A stretch of 64,000 nt of DNA from Streptomyces nigra (GTDB taxonomy: Bacteria; Actinomycetota; Actinomycetes; Streptomycetales; Streptomycetaceae), in the NCBI RefSeq assembly GCF_003074055.1, contig NZ_CP029043.1, positions 6,130,501 to 6,194,500 of the forward strand, in the 5' to 3' direction. The notes beneath the pieces were generated by a model that was not told where the DNA came from, made no database searches, and was given only the letters and a program-made list of their open reading frames with translations. Both the position numbers and the translations under genes were made by a program. Every line of letters begins with the position of its first letter. Position 1 is the first letter of the stretch. Of the stretch, positions 41,024 through 49,504 are shown piece after piece.

Positions 41024-41857
41024 ATGAAGATCCTCATCAGCGCCGACATGGAGGGCGCGACCGGCGTGACCTGGCCGGGGGACGTTCTGCCGGGGACACC
41101 GCAGTGGGAGCGGTGCCGGGGGATGTTCACCTCGGACGTGGACGCGGCCGTCCGCGGCTTCTTCGACGGCGGTGCCGACTCCGTCCTCGTCAACGAGGCC
41201 CACTGGAGCATGCGGAACCTGCTGCTCGAACGGCTCGACGAGCGGGCCGAGATGCTGACCGGCCGGCACAAGGCGCTGTCGATGGTGGAGGGCGTCCAGC
41301 ACGGGGACGTCGACGGGATCGCCTTCATCGGCTACCACACGGGCGCCGGCATGGAGGGCGTCCTCGCCCACACCTACCTCGCCAACCAGATCACCGGGGT
41401 CTGGCTGAACGACGTCCGCGCCAGCGAGGGCCTGCTGAACGCGCACGTCGTCGCCGAGTACGGCGTCCCCGTCGTCCTCGTCACCGGTGACGACCTGGCC
41501 TGCGAGGACGCCCTCGGCTACGCGCCCGAGGCCCGGAAGGTCGCCGTCAAGGACCATGTCTCCCGGTACGCGGCCGTGTGCCGTACGCCGGCGCGGACCG
41601 CAGCCGACATCCGCGCGGCCGCCAAGGACGCCATGGGCATCGCGGGCCGCCGGGAGCCCGTGCAGGCGGGGCCGTACACGGTGGCCGTCGAGTTCGACGC
41701 CGAGCACCTCGCGATGGCGGCCACGGTCGTCCCCGGCGTGGCGCGGATCGGCGAGCGCAAGGTGGCGTACACCAGCGAGCGCATGTACGAGGCAATCCGG
41801 ACCTTCAAGGCGGTCACCACGATCGTCTCGGCCGCGGTGGAGGAGCAGTATGGCTGA
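41024..41857 (+). CDS. M55-family D-aminopeptidase (DppA-like)
   Basis: 277 residues. The zinc site and fold signature ISADMEGATGV gives Asp8 and Glu10; NEAHWSMRNL and YHTGAGMEGVLAHTY supply the remaining His ligands. DppA of Bacillus releases D-alanine from D-Ala-containing peptides. It is first in an operon with M20, S9 and S66 peptidases, so recycling of cell-wall or D-amino-acid peptides is likely. The stop overlaps the next start by eight bases. Confidence 0.93.
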   Translation: MKILISADMEGATGVTWPGDVLPGTPQWERCRGMFTSDVDAAVRGFFDGGADSVLVNEAHWSMRNLLLERLDERAEMLTGRHKALSMVEGVQHGDVDGIAFIGYHTGAGMEGVLAHTYLANQITGVWLNDVRASEGLLNAHVVAEYGVPVVLVTGDDLACEDALGYAPEARKVAVKDHVSRYAAVCRTPARTAADIRAAAKDAMGIAGRREPVQAGPYTVAVEFDAEHLAMAATVVPGVARIGERKVAYTSERMYEAIRTFKAVTTIVSAAVEEQYG

Positions 41858-43154
41858 CGCGCAGGCACTCGAGGAGGTCGTGACCTTCACGTCCGACCTC
41901 ATCCGCATCGACACCACGAACCGGGGCGGCGGCGACTGCCAGGAGCGCCCCGCCGCCGAGTACGCGGCGGCCCGGCTCGCCGAGGCCGGCCTCGAACCCA
42001 CGCTGCTGGAGCGCACACCGGGCCGTACGAACGTCGTCGCCCGGATCGAGGGCACCGACCCGTCGGCGGACGCCCTGCTCGTCCACGGGCATCTGGACGT
42101 CGTCCCCGCCGACGCCTCCGAGTGGAGCGTCGACCCCTTCTCCGGCGAGGTCCGCGACGGAGTCGTCTGGGGCCGCGGCGCGGTCGACATGAAGAACATG
42201 GACGCGATGATCCTGTCCGTCGTCCGGGCCTGGGCGCGCCACGGTGTACGGCCCCGCCGGGACATCGTGATCGCGTTCACCGCCGACGAGGAGGCCAGCG
42301 CCGAGGACGGCTCGGGCTTCCTCGCCGACCGGCACGCGGCCCTGTTCGAGGGCTGCACCGAGGGCATCAGCGAGTCCGGCGCGTTCACCTTCCACGACGG
42401 GAGCGGACGGCAGATCTACCCGATCGCGGCCGGCGAGCGTGGCACCGGCTGGCTGCGGCTCACCGCCCGCGGCCGGGCCGGTCACGGCTCCCGGGTCAAC
42501 CGGGAGAACGCGGTGACCCGGCTCGCCGCCGCCATCACCCGGATCGGCGACCACGAGTGGCCGGTGCGGCTGACCCCGACCGTGCGCGGCGCCCTCACCG
42601 AACTCGCCGAGCTGTACGGCCTGGACACCAGCCTGGACGACGTCGACGCCCTGCTGGAGAAGCTCGGCCCCGCCGCCAAGCTCGTCGAGGCGACCGTCCG
42701 CAACAGCGCCAACCCGACGATGCTGGAGGCCGGTTACAAGGTCAACGTCATCCCGGGCCAGGCCGTGGCCTTCGTCGACGGACGGTTCCTGCCCGGCCAG
42801 GAGGACGAGTTCCGCGCCACCCTCGACGAGCTCACCGGGCCCGACGTGGACTGGGAGTTCCACCACCGGGAGGTCGCCCTCCAGTCCCCGCTGGACTCGC
42901 CGACGTACGCGCTGATGCGGGCCACCGTCGAGGAGTTCGCGCCCGAGGGGCACACCGTGCCGTACTGCATGGCCGGCGGCACGGACGCCAAGCAGTTCTC
43001 CCGGCTCGGCATCACCGGCTACGGGTTCTCGCCGCTGAAGCTGCCGGAGGGCTTCGACTACTCGGCGATGTTCCACGGCGTCGACGAACGGGTGCCCGTC
43101 GAGGCGCTCCACTTCGGCGTCCGGGTGCTCGACCGCTTCCTGCGCAACGCCTAG
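41850..43154 (+). CDS. M20-family metallopeptidase (ArgE/DapE/carboxypeptidase group)
   Basis: 434 residues. The first metal-binding motif is LVHGHLDVVPAD, then WGRGAVDMKNM and FTADEEASAEDGSGF with the catalytic Glu pair; the dimerisation domain is in the middle and a late His lies in YCMAGGTDAKQF. It removes terminal amino acids or acyl groups from small peptides. The start overlaps the M55 gene by eight bases, and the next gene follows after 17 bp. Exact substrate cannot be called; dipeptidase or acyl-amino-acid deacylase are both possible. Confidence 0.92.
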   Translation: MADAQALEEVVTFTSDLIRIDTTNRGGGDCQERPAAEYAAARLAEAGLEPTLLERTPGRTNVVARIEGTDPSADALLVHGHLDVVPADASEWSVDPFSGEVRDGVVWGRGAVDMKNMDAMILSVVRAWARHGVRPRRDIVIAFTADEEASAEDGSGFLADRHAALFEGCTEGISESGAFTFHDGSGRQIYPIAAGERGTGWLRLTARGRAGHGSRVNRENAVTRLAAAITRIGDHEWPVRLTPTVRGALTELAELYGLDTSLDDVDALLEKLGPAAKLVEATVRNSANPTMLEAGYKVNVIPGQAVAFVDGRFLPGQEDEFRATLDELTGPDVDWEFHHREVALQSPLDSPTYALMRATVEEFAPEGHTVPYCMAGGTDAKQFSRLGITGYGFSPLKLPEGFDYSAMFHGVDERVPVEALHFGVRVLDRFLRNA

Positions 43155-43171
43155 ACGACCTGGGGGAGACA

Positions 43172-45124
43172 GTGCGGACACCGGCGTACGGATCCTGGCC
43201 CTCGCCGATCGACGCGGCCCTCGCCGCCGCGCACGACGGGCGGCCCGACTTCGTGGGCTTCGTCGGCGACGAGGCGTGGTGGACCGAACCGCGGCCCGAG
43301 GAGGGCGGCCGGCGCACCCTCGTACGCCGCCGCGCAGACGGGCACGAGGAGCCGGTGCTGCCCCCGCCGTGGAACGTACGCAGCCGCGTCATGGAGTACG
43401 GCGGACAGCCGTGGGCCGGCGCGAGCACCGACCGCGGGCCGCTCGTCGTCTTCGTGAACTTCGCGGACCAGCGGCTCTACCGGTACGAGGAGGGCGCCGA
43501 GCCTCGCCCCCTCACCCCGGTGTCCCCGGTGGGCGGCGGACTGCGCTGGGCGGAGCCGCTGGTGCGGGCCGACCTGGGCGAAGTGTGGTGCGTGCTGGAG
43601 GAGTTCACCGGGGAGGCGCCCACCGATGTGCGGCGCGTCCTGGCCGCCGTCCCGCTCGACGGCTCCGCGGCGGACGACCGCGGTGCCGTACGCGAACTCA
43701 CCGACGGGCGGCACCGGTTCGTCACCGGGGCGCGGCTCTCACCGGACGGGCGGCGGGCCGCCTGGCTGGCCTGGGAGCACCCCCGGATGCCATGGGACGG
43801 CACCGAACTGCTCGTCGCCGACGTCACCGCCGACGGGACGTTCGAGAACACCCGGACCGTCGCGGGCGGCCCCGAGGAGTCCGTCGCCCAGGTGGACTGG
43901 ACGCACGACGGCCGGCTGCTGCACTCGAGCGACGCCGGCGGCTGGTGGAACCTGTACCGCGACGGCGAGCCGCTGTGCCCGTGCGAGGAGGAGTTCGGCG
44001 GTCCCCTGTGGCAGGTCGGGCTGCGCTGGTTCGCGCCGCTCGAAGGCGGACTCGTCGCCGTGCTGCACGGCCGCGGCGCCCTCGCCCTCGGCGTCCTGGA
44101 CCCGGAGACCGGCGAGATCGTCGACGCCGCCGGGCCGTGGACCGAGTACGCGCCGACGCTCGCCGCGCTAGGGGAACGGGTCGTGGCCGTCGGCGCCGGT
44201 CCGCACACCGCCCACGAGGTCGTCGAACTGGACACCCGCACCGGCCACTGCCGGGTGATCGGCGCCGCCCATGAGGACGCCGTGGACCCCGCCTACCACC
44301 CGGAACCGCAGGTCCGCACCTTCACCGGCCCCGCCGGTCAGGAGATCCACGCGCACATCTACCCGCCCCGCCACCCCGACGTCACCGGCCCCCCGGACAC
44401 CCCGGCGCCGTACGTCGTCTGGGCGCACGGCGGCCCCACCTCCCGGGCGCCCCTCGTGCTGGACCTGACCGTCGCCTACTTCACCTCGCGCGGCATCGGT
44501 GTCGCCGAGGTGAACTACGGCGGCTCCACCGGATACGGCCGGGCCTACCGCGAACGGCTCCGCGAGCAGTGGGGCGTCGTCGACGTCGAGGACTGCGCGG
44601 CCGTCGCGCTCGCTCTCGCCGACGAGGGCACCGCCGACCGCGACCGGCTCGCCATCCGCGGCGGCAGCGCGGGCGGCTGGACCACGGCCGCCTCCCTGAC
44701 CAGCACGGACGTCTACGCCTGCGGCACGATCATCTACCCCATCCTGGACCTGACCGGCTGGGGCACCGGGGAGACCCACGACTTCGAGTCGCAGTACCTG
44801 GAGAGCCTCGTCGGACCGCTCGCAGAGGTGCCCGGCCGGTACGCGGAGCGCTCGCCCGTCACCCGCGCCGACCGGCTCACCGTGCCCTTCCTGCTGCTCC
44901 AGGGCCTGGACGACGTCATCTGCCCGCCCGCCCAGTGCGACCGGTTCCTCGCCCGGCTGAAGGGGCGCGGCGTCCCGCACGCCTATCTCGCCTTCGAGGG
45001 GGAGGGCCACGGGTTCCGCCGCGCGGACACCATGATCCGCGCCCTGGAGGCCGAGCTGTCCCTGTACGCCCAGGTGTTCGGCTTCGACCCGCCCGGCGTC
45101 CCCGCCCTGGAGCTCAGCGAGTGA
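43172..45124 (+). CDS. S9-family prolyl oligopeptidase / acylaminoacyl-peptidase
   Basis: 650 residues: an N-terminal beta-propeller (about 1-390, with repeated blades such as VDWTHDGRLLHSSDAGGWW) and a C-terminal alpha/beta hydrolase. The nucleophile is Ser499 in IRGGSAGGWTT; the acid is in QGLDDVICPP and the His in EGEGHGFRR. It cleaves short peptides that fit through the propeller. GTG start behind GGGGGA. It overlaps the S66 carboxypeptidase start by GTGA. No signal peptide, so it acts in the cytosol. Confidence 0.93.
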   Translation: MRTPAYGSWPSPIDAALAAAHDGRPDFVGFVGDEAWWTEPRPEEGGRRTLVRRRADGHEEPVLPPPWNVRSRVMEYGGQPWAGASTDRGPLVVFVNFADQRLYRYEEGAEPRPLTPVSPVGGGLRWAEPLVRADLGEVWCVLEEFTGEAPTDVRRVLAAVPLDGSAADDRGAVRELTDGRHRFVTGARLSPDGRRAAWLAWEHPRMPWDGTELLVADVTADGTFENTRTVAGGPEESVAQVDWTHDGRLLHSSDAGGWWNLYRDGEPLCPCEEEFGGPLWQVGLRWFAPLEGGLVAVLHGRGALALGVLDPETGEIVDAAGPWTEYAPTLAALGERVVAVGAGPHTAHEVVELDTRTGHCRVIGAAHEDAVDPAYHPEPQVRTFTGPAGQEIHAHIYPPRHPDVTGPPDTPAPYVVWAHGGPTSRAPLVLDLTVAYFTSRGIGVAEVNYGGSTGYGRAYRERLREQWGVVDVEDCAAVALALADEGTADRDRLAIRGGSAGGWTTAASLTSTDVYACGTIIYPILDLTGWGTGETHDFESQYLESLVGPLAEVPGRYAERSPVTRADRLTVPFLLLQGLDDVICPPAQCDRFLARLKGRGVPHAYLAFEGEGHGFRRADTMIRALEAELSLYAQVFGFDPPGVPALELSE

Positions 45125-46056
45125 GCCGGCCGATACGGCCGCTGCGGCGGCCCACCCGACTCGCCGCCGGTGCCCGTGTGGCCGTCGTCGCGCCCAGCGG
45201 GCCCGTGCCCGGCGAGCGGATCGACGCCGGGGTCGAGGTGCTGCGCGGCTGGGGACTCGACCCGGTCGTGGCACCGCACGCGCGCGGCCGGCACGAGCGG
45301 TTCGGCTATCTCGCCGCCGGCGACGCCGACCGGGCCGCCGACCTCCAGCACGCCTGGTGCGACCCGTCCGTCGACGCCGTGCTGTGCGCGCGGGGCGGCT
45401 ACGGCGTCCAGCGCATGGTCGACCTGCTCGACTGGGACGCCATGGCGGCCGCCGGGCCCAAGGTCTTCGTCGGTTTCAGCGACATCACCGCGCTGCACGA
45501 GGCCTTCGCCGTCCGGCTGGGGCTCGCCACGCTGCACGGGCCGATGGCGGCCGGCGTCGACTTCCTCGAGCAGGACCGTGCCCGGGACCATCTGCGGGCC
45601 ACCCTGTTCGCCCCCGAGTCGGTGCGCACCATCGCCTCCGGCGGCTCGGCCATGGTGCCGGGCCGGGCGCACGGCGTCACCCTCGGCGGCTGCCTCACCC
45701 TGCTCACCGCCGAACTGGGCACCCCGCACGCCCGCGCCTCGGCGCACGGTGGGCTGCTCTGCCTGGAGGACGTGGGGGAGGAGCCGTACCGGCTCGACCG
45801 CGCCCTCACCCAACTCCTGCGCGCGGGGATGCTCGACGGGGTGCGCGGCGTCCTGCTCGGGTCCTGGGAGGACTGCGGGCCGTACGACGAGGTGCGGGCG
45901 GTGCTGGAGGACCGGCTGGGCGGTCTCGGCGTGCCGGTCGCGGAGGAGTTCGGGTTCGGCCATGGCGCGGGGGCGCTGACGATCCCGTTCGGGCTCGCCG
46001 CCGAACTCGACGCGGACGCGGGCACGTTGACGCTGGACGAGCCCGCGCTGCGCTGA
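45121..46056 (+). CDS. LD-carboxypeptidase (S66, murein tetrapeptide carboxypeptidase LdcA-like)
   Basis: 311 residues. The catalytic serine is Ser120 in GFSDITALH; the Glu/His charge relay lies in LEDVGEEPY and FGFGHGAG. The N-terminal VAVVAPSGPVPGERI is the family start. LdcA cuts the terminal D-Ala from the L-Ala-gamma-Glu-DAP-D-Ala tetrapeptide during peptidoglycan recycling. The GTG overlaps the S9 stop. It is last in the four-peptidase operon; an 11-bp hairpin follows directly after the stop. MccF-type self-immunity to peptide-nucleotide antibiotics is the alternative function. Confidence 0.92.
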   Translation: MSRPIRPLRRPTRLAAGARVAVVAPSGPVPGERIDAGVEVLRGWGLDPVVAPHARGRHERFGYLAAGDADRAADLQHAWCDPSVDAVLCARGGYGVQRMVDLLDWDAMAAAGPKVFVGFSDITALHEAFAVRLGLATLHGPMAAGVDFLEQDRARDHLRATLFAPESVRTIASGGSAMVPGRAHGVTLGGCLTLLTAELGTPHARASAHGGLLCLEDVGEEPYRLDRALTQLLRAGMLDGVRGVLLGSWEDCGPYDEVRAVLEDRLGGLGVPVAEEFGFGHGAGALTIPFGLAAELDADAGTLTLDEPALR

Positions 46057-46083
46057 CCGCCGGTCACACCGGGTGACCGGCGG
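46057..46083 (+). terminator. terminator of the peptidase operon
   Basis: CCGCCGGTCAC pairs perfectly with GTGACCGGCGG around ACCGG. It begins on the first base after the LD-carboxypeptidase stop and lacks a T-tract. Confidence 0.8.
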
Positions 46084-46139
46084 AAGCCCCTGCGGTCACT
46101 CGCCGTGCGGGCGCCCGGGGCCGGGCGCATGCTGGAGGC

Positions 46140-46397
46140 ATGGCCCCGAAGACGTCGCGCCGCGAACCGGGCACGGATGGCCGGCGAGGCGGCCTGGCCG
46201 GGTCGCTGACCCCGCGCCGGATCGCCGCGCTGCTGCTCGTCGCCCTCGCCCTGGTGTTCATCTTCGAGAACACCGACGACACCGAGATCCGGCTGCTGGT
46301 CCCCGTGGTGACCATGCCGCTGTGGGTCGCGCTGCTCGGCATGGGCGTCATCGGCGCGCTGATCGGCGCCCTGCTCGTCGCACGCCGGCGCCGCTAG
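46140..46397 (+). CDS. LapA-domain small membrane protein
   Basis: 85 residues. Two hydrophobic segments (IAALLLVALALVFIFENTDD and WVALLGMGVIGALIGALLVA) flank a short loop with the sequence FIFENTDDTEIRLL that marks the LapA (DUF1049) family, and it ends in an Arg-rich RRRR tail. Relatives contribute to envelope or lipopolysaccharide assembly in Gram-negatives; the role in actinobacteria is not known. No other gene overlaps it. Confidence 0.88.
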   Translation: MAPKTSRREPGTDGRRGGLAGSLTPRRIAALLLVALALVFIFENTDDTEIRLLVPVVTMPLWVALLGMGVIGALIGALLVARRRR

Positions 46398-46416
46398 CCT
46401 GACTTAGGCTGAGCGG

Positions 46417-46980
46417 ATGCCGCACCCCGCCTCCCCCTACCTCGCCGAGGGCCCCCGTGTGGGCATACGCCACTTCACCTACGAGGACGGCGCCGAGTTC
46501 ACCGCCCGCGTCCGCGAGAGCCGGGAACTGCACCGGCCCTGGCTCTTCCCGCCCGACACCGCCGCCGCGTACACCGCGTACGCGGGACGACTGATCGAGG
46601 ACCGCACCAAGGCCGGCTTCCTCGTCTGCGCCAAGAAGGACGACGGGGCCCTCGCCGGCTACGTCAACATCAACAACATCGTCCAGGGCGCCTTCCGCAG
46701 TGGAGCGCTCGGCTACGGCGCCTTCGCGCACGCCGCCGGGCGCGGACTGATGCGCGAAGGCCTCGACCTCGTCGTGGGGCACGCCTTCGGGATGATGGGC
46801 CTGCACCGGCTGGAGATCAACGTGCAGCCCGGCAACGCCGCCTCGATCGGCCTCGCCCGCGCCTGCGGGTTCCGGCTGGAGGGCTACTCGCCGGACATGC
46901 TGTTCATCGACGGCGCCTGGCGGGACCACGAACGCTGGGCGATCACCACGGAGATGCACTCCCGGCGCCGCCCCCGCTGA
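46417..46980 (+). CDS. GNAT acetyltransferase, RimJ/RimL-like
   Basis: 187 residues. N-terminal VGIRHFTYEDGAEFTARVRES resembles ribosomal-protein N-acetyltransferases. The core has RSGALGYGAFAHAAGRGLMREGLDLVVG and HRLEINVQPGNAASIGLARACGFRLEG, the motif order of the RimJ group. The Q/R-GxGxG loop is degenerate (AAGRGLM), so acetyl-CoA binding should be confirmed. Probably N-acetylates a protein or small amine. It starts 20 bp after the LapA gene and may be co-transcribed. Confidence 0.86.
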   Translation: MPHPASPYLAEGPRVGIRHFTYEDGAEFTARVRESRELHRPWLFPPDTAAAYTAYAGRLIEDRTKAGFLVCAKKDDGALAGYVNINNIVQGAFRSGALGYGAFAHAAGRGLMREGLDLVVGHAFGMMGLHRLEINVQPGNAASIGLARACGFRLEGYSPDMLFIDGAWRDHERWAITTEMHSRRRPR

Positions 46981-46986
46981 CCCCGC

Positions 46987-47334
46987 TCAGGCCTTCCGGT
47001 CCGCGTACTCGTAGATCGCCCCGTCCGGGTGCATCGCGATCAGATTGCGGCCCACCGGCGTCGGGACCGGGCCCGCCACGATGTGCGCGCCCATCTCGCT
47101 GAGCACCTTCTGGGCCTCCTCGACATCGGTGACCGCGATCGTCGCCGCGACCTTGCGCAGCACCTCCAACTCCGCCTGCGGCCCGCTCATCAGCAGGAAG
47201 CACCCGACCGCCGCCACCTGCACACCGCCGCGCTCGAAGCGCAGGGCGGTGCCGCCGGCGAGGCGTTCGTAGAAGGGGACCGCGGCCTCCAGGTCGTCGA
47301 CGCACACGCGCAGCGTGGCTCCCAGAATCTCCAT
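46987..47334 (-). CDS. VOC-family (glyoxalase/dioxygenase superfamily) protein
   Basis: 115 residues of one VOC half-fold: LRVCVDDLEAAVPFYERLAGG at the N-terminus and NLIAMHPDGAIYEYADR at the C-terminus, which carries Glu and His-type metal positions only partly (no clear full 2-His-1-Glu set). It may be a lyase, a resistance protein or a binding protein. The stop is 6 bp from the convergent GNAT gene. Confidence 0.85.
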   Translation of the reverse strand: MEILGATLRVCVDDLEAAVPFYERLAGGTALRFERGGVQVAAVGCFLLMSGPQAELEVLRKVAATIAVTDVEEAQKVLSEMGAHIVAGPVPTPVGRNLIAMHPDGAIYEYADRKA

Positions 47335-47431
47335 GCCGAAAGCCTAGTAGGGCACCCGCGGGGTTGTTGATCACTTCACGCGATCCCCTCACTCTCCGTT
47401 ACCCGACGGTCCGTTCGGGTACCCGCCGGTC

Positions 47432-47839
47432 ATGGACCGCTTGGATCACCTTGAGCATCTGGACAAGCACCTGGTCGACGAACTGGCGCAGGTGGCACGG
47501 GAGACCGTGCGCGACGAACTGCGCGAGCAGACGCGCCGGCAGCGCCGCCGCGCCGCGCTCTACGCCGGGTCGGGCGCCGCCGCACTGTACGCCGGAGCGG
47601 CCCTCACCGTGGCCCTGGGCCTCGGCCTGGCGGCCGGGCTGCCCGACTGGGCGGCCGCGCTGATCACGGCGGCGGTGCTGGGGGCGGTGGCCTACGCCCT
47701 GCGCGCCGCGGCCCGCCCCGACCACGGACCCACCGCCCCGGCCCACGGCGCCGACCAGGCAGGCCCCGGTACCGACATGCCGGTGCCGCCGATGCCGTCG
47801 ACGCCGCCGACGGTGCCCGGCTCCCACGACCGGCGGTAG
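47432..47839 (+). CDS. small membrane protein, phage-holin-superfamily-like
   Basis: 135 residues. A charged N-terminal helix (DRLDHLEHLDKHLVDELAQVA...) is followed by two hydrophobic helices (ALYAGAALTVALGLGLAAGL and WAAALITAAVLGAVAYALRA) and a Pro/Gly/His-rich tail. This layout matches actinobacterial holin-like (Holin-X/DUF1469) proteins, which are chromosomal and not lytic as far as is known. A strong hairpin follows 17 bp after the stop. Confidence 0.78.
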   Translation: MDRLDHLEHLDKHLVDELAQVARETVRDELREQTRRQRRRAALYAGSGAAALYAGAALTVALGLGLAAGLPDWAAALITAAVLGAVAYALRAAARPDHGPTAPAHGADQAGPGTDMPVPPMPSTPPTVPGSHDRR

Positions 47840-47856
47840 GCCGCCGCCACCGGTGA

Positions 47857-47891
47857 CGCGGGCCCACCGGTAATACGCCGGTGGGCCCGCG
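47857..47891 (+). terminator. strong hairpin terminator
   Basis: CGCGGGCCCACCGG pairs perfectly with CCGGTGGGCCCGCG (14 bp) around TAATACG. It separates the holin-like gene from the next operon. Confidence 0.88.
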
Positions 47892-47974
47892 CGGACGTTT
47901 GGCGGGGCGGGGCAGGGGGACGCGGAAGGCTTCCGATGTTTGCGACACGCGATCGACAAGGCCGGAGGCCCACC

Positions 47975-49504
47975 GTGAGTCGACCCCGCATCGTGATCGT
48001 CGGCGCCGGATTCGCCGGGTACCGGGCGGCCCGCACCCTGTCCCGGCTCACCCGGCACCAGGCCGACATCACTCTGCTGAATCCGACCGACTACTTCCTG
48101 TACCTGCCCCTGCTGCCCCAGGTCGCCGCCGGCATCCTGGAGCCCCGCCGGGTGACCGTCTCCCTGTCCGGGACCCTGCCGCACGTCCGGCTGGTGCTGG
48201 GCGAGGCCGACGCCATCGACCTCGACGGGCGAACCGTGCACTACACCGGCCCGGAGGGCGATGGCGGCACCCTCACCTACGACCGCCTCGTGCTCGCCGC
48301 CGGCAGCGTCAACAAGCTGCTGCCCATCCCGGGCGTCGCCGAGCACGCGCACGGCTTCCGCAGCCTGCCCGAGGCGCTGTACCTGCGCGACCACGTCACC
48401 CGGCAGGTGGAACTCGCCGCCGACACCGACGAGCCCGCGCGCTGCCAGGCCCGGTGCACCTTCGTCGTGGTCGGCGCCGGGTACACCGGCACCGAGGTCG
48501 CCGCGCACGGGCAGCTGTTCACCGACGCCCAGGTGCGCAAGCACCCGCTGCGCGCCGGGATGCGGCCGCGCTGGATGCTGCTCGACATCGCCGACCGCGT
48601 CCTGCCGGAACTGGACGAGCGGCTGGGCCGCACCGCCGACGAGGTGCTGCGCCGACGCGGCGTCGACGTGCGGATGGGCACCTCCGTCAAGGAGGCCACG
48701 CACGACGGTGTCCTGCTGACCGACGGCGAGTTCGTCCCGACCCGCTCCCTCGTGTGGTGCGTCGGCGTACGGCCCGACCCGCTCGCCGCCGCCCTCGAAC
48801 TGCCCCTGGAACGCGGCCGGCTGCTCGTCGACCCGCACCTCCGGGTGCCGGGCCGCGACGAGTTGTTCGCCGCCGGGGACGCGGCCGCCGTACCGGACCT
48901 GGAGAAGCCCGGCTCGTACACGCCGATGACCGCCCAGCACGCCTGGCGGCAGGGCAAGACCGTCGCCCACAACGTCGCAGCCTCTCTGGGCATGGGGGAG
49001 CGGCATGCCTACCGGCACCGCGACCTCGGCTTCGTCGTCGACCTGGGCGGTGTCAAGGCCGCCGCCAACCCGCTCGGTGTGCATCTCTCCGGGGCGGTGG
49101 CGGGTGCCGTCACCCGCGGCTACCACCTCGCCGCGATGCCCGGCAACCGGGTGCGGGTCGCCGCCGACTGGGTCCTGGACGCCGTACTGCCGCGTCAGGC
49201 CGTGCAGTTGGGGCTCGTCCGGTCCTGGTCGGTGCCGCTGGACACCGCCTCGCCGGAGCTGGTCCGGATGCCGGGCGGCCCGGACCGGGCGGAGGAGCCG
49301 GCGAAGACCGCTGACGCACCGGCGCAGGGGCAGGGCGAGGACAGGGCGTCCGACCCCGTGCTGGACCCCGACGCCGTCAAGCACCCCGAACCACCCGGAC
49401 CGGTGAAGCGGCCCGAACGCCCGGCGGAGCGCGAGGAGAAGGCGCAGCACCGCAAGAAGTCCGCCCACGCGACCTCCCGGAAGGGGACCCATGAACACCG
49501 ATGA
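47975..49504 (+). CDS. type II NADH dehydrogenase-like FAD oxidoreductase with charged C-terminal tail
   Basis: 509 residues. Two dinucleotide motifs are seen, VIVGAGFAGYRAART near residue 5 and FVVVGAGYTGTEVAAHG near residue 165, with the FAD-binding AAGDAAAVPD at about 308. This is the NDH-2/Ndh-like family that oxidises NAD(P)H and reduces quinone. Residues beyond about 435 are a Pro/Glu/Lys-rich, probably disordered tail not typical of NDH-2. GTG start with GGAGG six bases away. It overlaps the transketolase start by 14 bases. The C-terminal amphipathic membrane-anchor region before the tail is LDAVLPRQAVQLGLVRSW. Confidence 0.86.
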   Translation: MSRPRIVIVGAGFAGYRAARTLSRLTRHQADITLLNPTDYFLYLPLLPQVAAGILEPRRVTVSLSGTLPHVRLVLGEADAIDLDGRTVHYTGPEGDGGTLTYDRLVLAAGSVNKLLPIPGVAEHAHGFRSLPEALYLRDHVTRQVELAADTDEPARCQARCTFVVVGAGYTGTEVAAHGQLFTDAQVRKHPLRAGMRPRWMLLDIADRVLPELDERLGRTADEVLRRRGVDVRMGTSVKEATHDGVLLTDGEFVPTRSLVWCVGVRPDPLAAALELPLERGRLLVDPHLRVPGRDELFAAGDAAAVPDLEKPGSYTPMTAQHAWRQGKTVAHNVAASLGMGERHAYRHRDLGFVVDLGGVKAAANPLGVHLSGAVAGAVTRGYHLAAMPGNRVRVAADWVLDAVLPRQAVQLGLVRSWSVPLDTASPELVRMPGGPDRAEEPAKTADAPAQGQGEDRASDPVLDPDAVKHPEPPGPVKRPERPAEREEKAQHRKKSAHATSRKGTHEHR

